From positions 1 to 17,469 of the forward strand of contig CAMYAK010000016.1 of NCBI GenBank assembly GCA_947253765.1: a stretch of 17,469 nucleotides of DNA, given 5' to 3'. Origin of the DNA: an uncultured Tissierellia bacterium (GTDB lineage Bacteria; Bacillota; Clostridia; Tissierellales; Peptoniphilaceae). The notes under the pieces are model-generated. The model did no database searches, was not told the origin of the DNA, and saw only the letters and a program-made list of their open reading frames with translations. A program made the translations under genes and the position numbers. Below are positions 14,633 through 17,469 of the stretch, piece by piece; positions within the stretch are counted from its first letter, which is position 1, and each line of letters begins with the position of its first letter.

Positions 14633-16024
14633 ATGAAACTTTACGGGGACCATATTATGTTTGAAGGCAAAAATATAACTTTAAAAGACCTAATCAAATT
14701 AGGGTCGACGATTGAAACGGAAATCGTAGATTGGACCCTTGACGGCAGAGGAGTTGGAAAATACCGGTCATTTACGGTTTTTGTAAATGGCGGCATTGGA
14801 GCAAAGAAATGCCTGGTTAGGATCACAAGGGTTAAGAAGTCCTATGCTGAAGGAGACCTGGTTGAGTGCTTGGAGAAATCGGACAAGCTCAGGCGGATAG
14901 ACTTTGATCCACGGCCACTCAGTTTCTCTTATCCTTTTTTGGAGATTGATGAAGGTGCCCAGGCCCAATGGAAAAAGAAGATGATCCAAGAGCAGCTGAG
15001 ACGGCTTGGCGGGGTTGAGACGGATGTGATTTTCCACCCATATCCCCACATGGAATATAGGAACAAGGTGAATTTGAGGCTTGATGGGGAAGGCTATCTG
15101 TCATATTCGATGAGGGGGACCAACGAGCTTTTGAGAATTGATAATGACCCCTTTGCTGTAAGAAGTATTCAGGGTTTGATAGGTCGCTGGCAGGAAAGGG
15201 CGCCTGAGGAGTTCAAAAGAAGTTCGGTACAAATACATAGAAAAATAAGGATGGTAGTTTTTAGGGCTAATTCAAAGGGACAAACCATGGTTGTTTTAGT
15301 AACCGATCCCCTGAATTCACGAGAAAGAAAAGAGCTTTTTGATGCGGTAGAACTTTTGGACAGCCACATATTATGCACTTGTGAAAATACAAGAAAGGGG
15401 GACATCTCTTTGAACGGGGACTTCCATTATTCAGGAGAGAACAGGTACCTGGATGAGAGTCTTATGGGCCTGCAACTTAGGCTTTCGCCGGCATCTTTTT
15501 TACAGGTCAATGTTTTCAGCATAGAGGATCTTTATACAAAGGCCCTGGACCTCCTCGGCGATATCTCAGGAAAAAACGTTCTGGACCTGTATTGCGGGAC
15601 CGGAATAACTTCTGTCCTTATGGAGAAAAGGGGAGGCCGGGTATTGGGAATAGAGCTTGACGGGGACGCTGTCAATGATGCTAAAGAAAATGCGAGGCTT
15701 AACGGGGCTTCCAATGTTGAATTTATCAGGGGCAGGGTTGAGGACTGTTTAAACATGCAAGAGGACTTCGGCGCCGACCTGGCCCTGGTGGATCCGCCGG
15801 AGAAGGGAATGGATGAGTCGGTTACCGATGCCATTAAGGCTTCCAATATTCAAAGGCTTGTCTATGTTTCATGTAATCCCTCCAGCTTGAGCCGGGATGT
15901 CAAGAGACTGAGTGATGGCGGGTTTATAGTTCAGGAAGTCCACGGCTTCGACCAGTTTTTCTGCACCGGACACGTTGAAGTCCTAGCCCTACTTGTCAAG
16001 GAGCGAAGCGACGCTGAAAAGTAG
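14633..16024 (+). CDS. rlmD: 23S rRNA (uracil-5-)-methyltransferase, RlmD/RlmCD type
   Basis: 463 residues; methylates C5 of uridine in 23S rRNA using SAM. An N-terminal TRAM RNA-binding domain covers roughly residues 18-85 (DGRGVGKYRSFTVFVNG). The SAM site DLYCGTG is at 318-324, VDPPEKG at 386-392, the nucleophile Cys414 is in VSCNPSS, and the family end HVEVLALL follows. The four-Cys iron-sulphur motif usual between TRAM and the catalytic part (CX5CGGC) is absent; that stretch has no cysteine. ATG at 14657 is an alternative start with a GGGGA upstream, while the first ATG has no clear site. The 3' end is a known integration hotspot in Firmicutes, and foreign-looking DNA begins right after it. 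Confidence 0.93.
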   Translation: MKLYGDHIMFEGKNITLKDLIKLGSTIETEIVDWTLDGRGVGKYRSFTVFVNGGIGAKKCLVRITRVKKSYAEGDLVECLEKSDKLRRIDFDPRPLSFSYPFLEIDEGAQAQWKKKMIQEQLRRLGGVETDVIFHPYPHMEYRNKVNLRLDGEGYLSYSMRGTNELLRIDNDPFAVRSIQGLIGRWQERAPEEFKRSSVQIHRKIRMVVFRANSKGQTMVVLVTDPLNSRERKELFDAVELLDSHILCTCENTRKGDISLNGDFHYSGENRYLDESLMGLQLRLSPASFLQVNVFSIEDLYTKALDLLGDISGKNVLDLYCGTGITSVLMEKRGGRVLGIELDGDAVNDAKENARLNGASNVEFIRGRVEDCLNMQEDFGADLALVDPPEKGMDESVTDAIKASNIQRLVYVSCNPSSLSRDVKRLSDGGFIVQEVHGFDQFFCTGHVEVLALLVKERSDAEK

Positions 16025-16054
16025 AGGCAGGTCTCATGCAAAGATTTCCCAAGA

Positions 16055-16092
16055 GAAGCGACCGAATAGGGAGCTTCGATTGGCAGAAATCG
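16055..16092. repeat. Two adjacent small inverted repeats beside the rlmD 3' end
   Basis: GAAGC / GCTTC (16055-16059, 16073-16077) and CGATT / AATCG (16077-16081, 16088-16092) touch each other and end 6 nt before the rlmD-like remnant. GAAGCGAC at 16055 also repeats the octamer at 16005-16012 inside the end of rlmD. These may belong to a recombinase binding site. Confidence 0.4.
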
Positions 16093-16098
16093 ACTGCT

Positions 16099-16134
16099 GA
16101 GACGGTCGTATTGATGTCACGGGTTGACCGGTGA
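16099..16134 (+). other. Remnant of a second rlmD 3' end, likely attachment-site scar
   Basis: In one frame this reads ETVVLMSRVDR and a stop. Glu-Thr-Val-Val-Leu-Met/Leu-Ser is the usual C-terminal motif of clostridial RlmD proteins, where it follows His-Val. Here the two codons before it encode Thr-Ala, so the similarity begins at the Glu. It lies 75 nt after the stop of the intact rlmD, whose own equivalent is EVLALLVK. Integrative elements that insert at the rlmD 3' end carry a replacement end for the gene. I infer that this is an attachment-site remnant. Confidence 0.65.
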
Positions 16135-16244
16135 GGTGCATAAAAGTGCCGTATTTCCGGGATTTTCGGGCAATGGGCCGTCAGCGTCAGCGGGCGAAAT
16201 TGACCACAAAAACCGCTCCGACAGAACATATCAACTGCTTCTGC

Positions 16245-16333
16245 CAGAGGGTTGAGTAGGCTATTTAGATGTCAGAGGGTTGAGTTAGTGATATGGATGT
16301 TTTTGTGATAGGGTTGAAACAGTGATATGGATG
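16245..16333. repeat. Three imperfect direct repeats of about 27 bp
   Basis: Units start at 16245, 16273 and 16307 (spacing 28 and 34). They share AGGGTTGA near the left and TGATATGGATG or TATTTAGATG at the right. The second and third share the 12-mer GTGATATGGATG. Such repeats near an element end can be arm-type recombinase sites, iterons or regulator sites. Confidence 0.6.
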
Positions 16334-16379
16334 ACTGAAGGGAAATCTGTATTTGTTGATGCAAATAACATAAGAATAT

Positions 16380-16415
16380 GCAGTTGCTACCGCTGGTTGC
16401 GTAATTGCAAACTGC
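16380..16415. promoter_or_regulatory. Inverted repeat upstream of the XRE regulator gene
   Basis: GCAGTT / AACTGC (16380-16385, 16410-16415) flank an internal GGTTGC/GCAA pairing. It lies about 55 nt before the GTG start of the regulator and is a plausible operator for it. Confidence 0.3.
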
Positions 16416-16470
16416 TGTGTATGGAGTTCTACCCGATGTTCAGGTATGCTCTGAATGAAAGGAGGAAAAC

Positions 16471-16944
16471 GTGGTACTTTCAGAAAAACTATATGAGCTT
16501 CGAAAGAAAGGCGGCCTTTCACAGGAGCAGCTTGCAGAGCAGTTGGGCGTATCCAGACAGGCGATATCAAAGTGGGAATCCGGTAAGGCAATTCCAGAAA
16601 GCGATACTCTTATTTCCATCAGTAAGTATTTCAATGTAACGCTTGATTATTTGATGAAAGAAGATGGCTCTGCCGTATCTGAATCGGTGGCAAACACCGA
16701 GAGTGATCAGCCGAGAACAAATACCAGAAGAGAAAAGCGTATTCTTGGAATAGTCACCTGTATTGCTGGAATTGTTTGTTTGATTGTTTGGGGACTCGTT
16801 TCAATTTTTATGCCATCAACGTCAAGCCAAATCAGTGATTCATCAATGATTACCATAGACGGAAATGGAATATTTCTGATTATCTGCCTTGCGGCCATAA
16901 TTGCCGGCGCAGTTTTGCTCCTTAAGAGTACATCTAACAAATAA
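16471..16944 (+). CDS. XRE-family transcriptional regulator with two C-terminal membrane segments
   Basis: 157 residues from a GTG start, chosen because AAAGGAGG lies 5 nt upstream and the HTH begins at once. Residues 5-62 are a helix-turn-helix of the Cro/C1 type (LSQEQLAEQLGVSRQAISKWESGKAIPESD). A short linker leads to two hydrophobic helices at about 88-110 and 130-152, so it is a membrane-tethered regulator. Such proteins are common in Clostridia and often control an adjacent small membrane protein or transporter. Here a small membrane protein follows after 11 nt. It may sense membrane stress; the signal is unknown. It is probably part of the inserted DNA. Confidence 0.88.
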   Translation: MVLSEKLYELRKKGGLSQEQLAEQLGVSRQAISKWESGKAIPESDTLISISKYFNVTLDYLMKEDGSAVSESVANTESDQPRTNTRREKRILGIVTCIAGIVCLIVWGLVSIFMPSTSSQISDSSMITIDGNGIFLIICLAAIIAGAVLLLKSTSNK

Positions 16945-16955
16945 GGAGGATCTTT

Positions 16956-17174
16956 ATGAAGGCTTTATCTACTGTATTTTGGGTTATGGCAGTTCTTCTG
17001 TCTGATGTTATGTGCGCCGTTGTTGCATATAACTACTCCGACATGAAGTGGGGTATTCAATATGCCGGTTATAGTGCCCCTGCATCTGCTGCTTTTTTTA
17101 CCGCAATCCCATATGCTATTGGAATCATTGTATGTGTTATTTTGGCCATCTTCTTCAAGAAGAAAATGGGATAA
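16956..17174 (+). CDS. Small two-helix membrane protein
   Basis: 72 residues. AAGGAGG lies 7 nt before the ATG and the gap from the regulator stop is only 11 nt, so the two form an operon. Two hydrophobic segments (about 5-27 and 46-67) are joined by a short polar loop with NYSDMKWG, and the chain ends KKKMG, suggesting a cytosolic C-terminus. No family is recognised. It is likely the functional partner of the membrane-bound regulator. Confidence 0.75.
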   Translation: MKALSTVFWVMAVLLSDVMCAVVAYNYSDMKWGIQYAGYSAPASAAFFTAIPYAIGIIVCVILAIFFKKKMG

Positions 17175-17405
17175 CAGAGACAGGCCAAGGCTCCCACACT
17201 GCCATCACCGGCGGCGGGGAGCGCACTTTACCGAACTCAACCGGCAGTAGAGTTGCAGGAAGGAACAGGGCATGACTCTCAGCATTTAAGATATTCCTAC
17301 TTGGTATAGGAACAGCTATTATTCTTTTCTTGCAAGGTATCAATTAGAAAATAGGCTCAATATGAAGATTGATAGGATCATTTTTATATTTAAAGGAGCG
17401 TTGAA
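17175..17405. other. Intergenic region without a credible gene
   Basis: 231 nt between the small membrane protein and the next gene. It has a locally GC-rich part at 17195-17245. At 17282-17347 a 21-codon hydrophobic frame (ending FLQGIN, then TAG) lacks a start codon and ribosome binding site and may be debris of a lost membrane gene. AAAGGAG near 17393 belongs to the next gene. Confidence 0.4.
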
Positions 17406-17469
17406 ATGATTGATAAAAGCAATAAAAAATTTTGGGATAAATTTGCTAAGCTATATGCTCCTTTCATGA
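17406..17469 (+). CDS. Start of a probable class I SAM-dependent methyltransferase (3' end outside the window)
   Basis: Only 21 codons are visible, from an ATG with AAAGGAG 7 nt upstream. They read MIDKSNKKFWDKFAKLYAPFM. The pattern of Phe-Trp-Asp-x-x-Ala-x-x-Tyr just after the start resembles the N-terminus of UbiE-like class I methyltransferases, but the SAM-binding motifs lie beyond the window. The call rests on this short pattern. Confidence 0.5.
   Translation, partial: MIDKSNKKFWDKFAKLYAPFM

Larger units (their letters stand above)
16135..16470. other. Non-coding stretch of the putative element end
   Basis: Together with 16025-16134, this makes about 446 nt without a credible gene. It contains a locally GC-rich part (16140-16250, with a doubled GTCAGC), three imperfect direct repeats (16245-16333) and an inverted repeat (16380-16415). 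Short open frames here have no ribosome binding site or family resemblance. Confidence 0.5.

Noticed and set aside
15532..15846. 104-codon minus-strand frame
   Set aside because: Antisense to the catalytic domain of rlmD, which carries unmistakable SAM and DPP motifs on the plus strand.
16322..16639. 105-codon plus-strand frame overlapping the XRE start
   Set aside because: No ribosome binding site; it overlaps the XRE gene in another frame, while XRE has a strong site and a clear HTH.
17276..17347. Short hydrophobic frame
   Set aside because: It has no start codon or ribosome binding site and is bounded by a stop upstream; at most debris of a lost membrane gene.

Overview
The window looks like chromosome of an anaerobic, fairly AT-rich Gram-positive bacterium of the Clostridia/Tissierellia type. 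This is an inference from gene content: a surface protein carrying cell-wall-binding repeats (CWB2) and Rib-like repeats, a superoxide reductase instead of a superoxide dismutase, formyl-THF ligase, an ECF-type folate transporter subunit, a LexA with a clostridial-type SOS box, and strong AGGAGG ribosome binding sites. The species cannot be fixed from the sequence alone.

Layout. 1-2066 is the 3' part of a large surface protein (Rib-like modules, Asn-rich linker, three CWB2 repeats) closed by a strong terminator. 2358-3308 is an Rpn/PD-(D/E)XK nuclease-transposase gene with a TTG start and a repeat-rich tail. A bidirectional terminator separates it from tRNA-Ala(GGC) on the minus strand, which has a textbook promoter. 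3627-4998 carries a C39-like cysteine peptidase homologue and a YitT-family membrane protein. 5076-6044 (minus) is a secreted DUF1002 protein.

6235-9217 is a folate operon, fhs-folC, facing a minus-strand folT-like folate transporter gene (9292-9810). Together they suggest uptake of folate, its polyglutamylation, and its charging with formate. lexA (minus) and a class I desulfoferrodoxin gene (plus) diverge around 10650-10830, with a LexA box in front of lexA. 11281-14087 (minus) is a translationally coupled MoxR AAA ATPase and vWA-domain pair. It is preceded by a small DUF6465-like gene whose terminator hairpin overlaps the moxR promoter.

14633-16024 is an RlmD/RlmCD-type 23S rRNA uracil methyltransferase gene. 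Just beyond its stop codon lies a short sequence encoding the typical last residues of a different RlmD (16099-16134), followed by a repeat-bearing non-coding stretch, then an XRE regulator, a small membrane protein and the start of a probable methyltransferase. I read the right end, from about 16025 on, as a mobile-element insertion scar or element end at the rlmD 3' hotspot. This junction is the most interesting part of the window. Next in interest are a possible gene-within-gene in the Rpn locus and a structured leader in front of folT.
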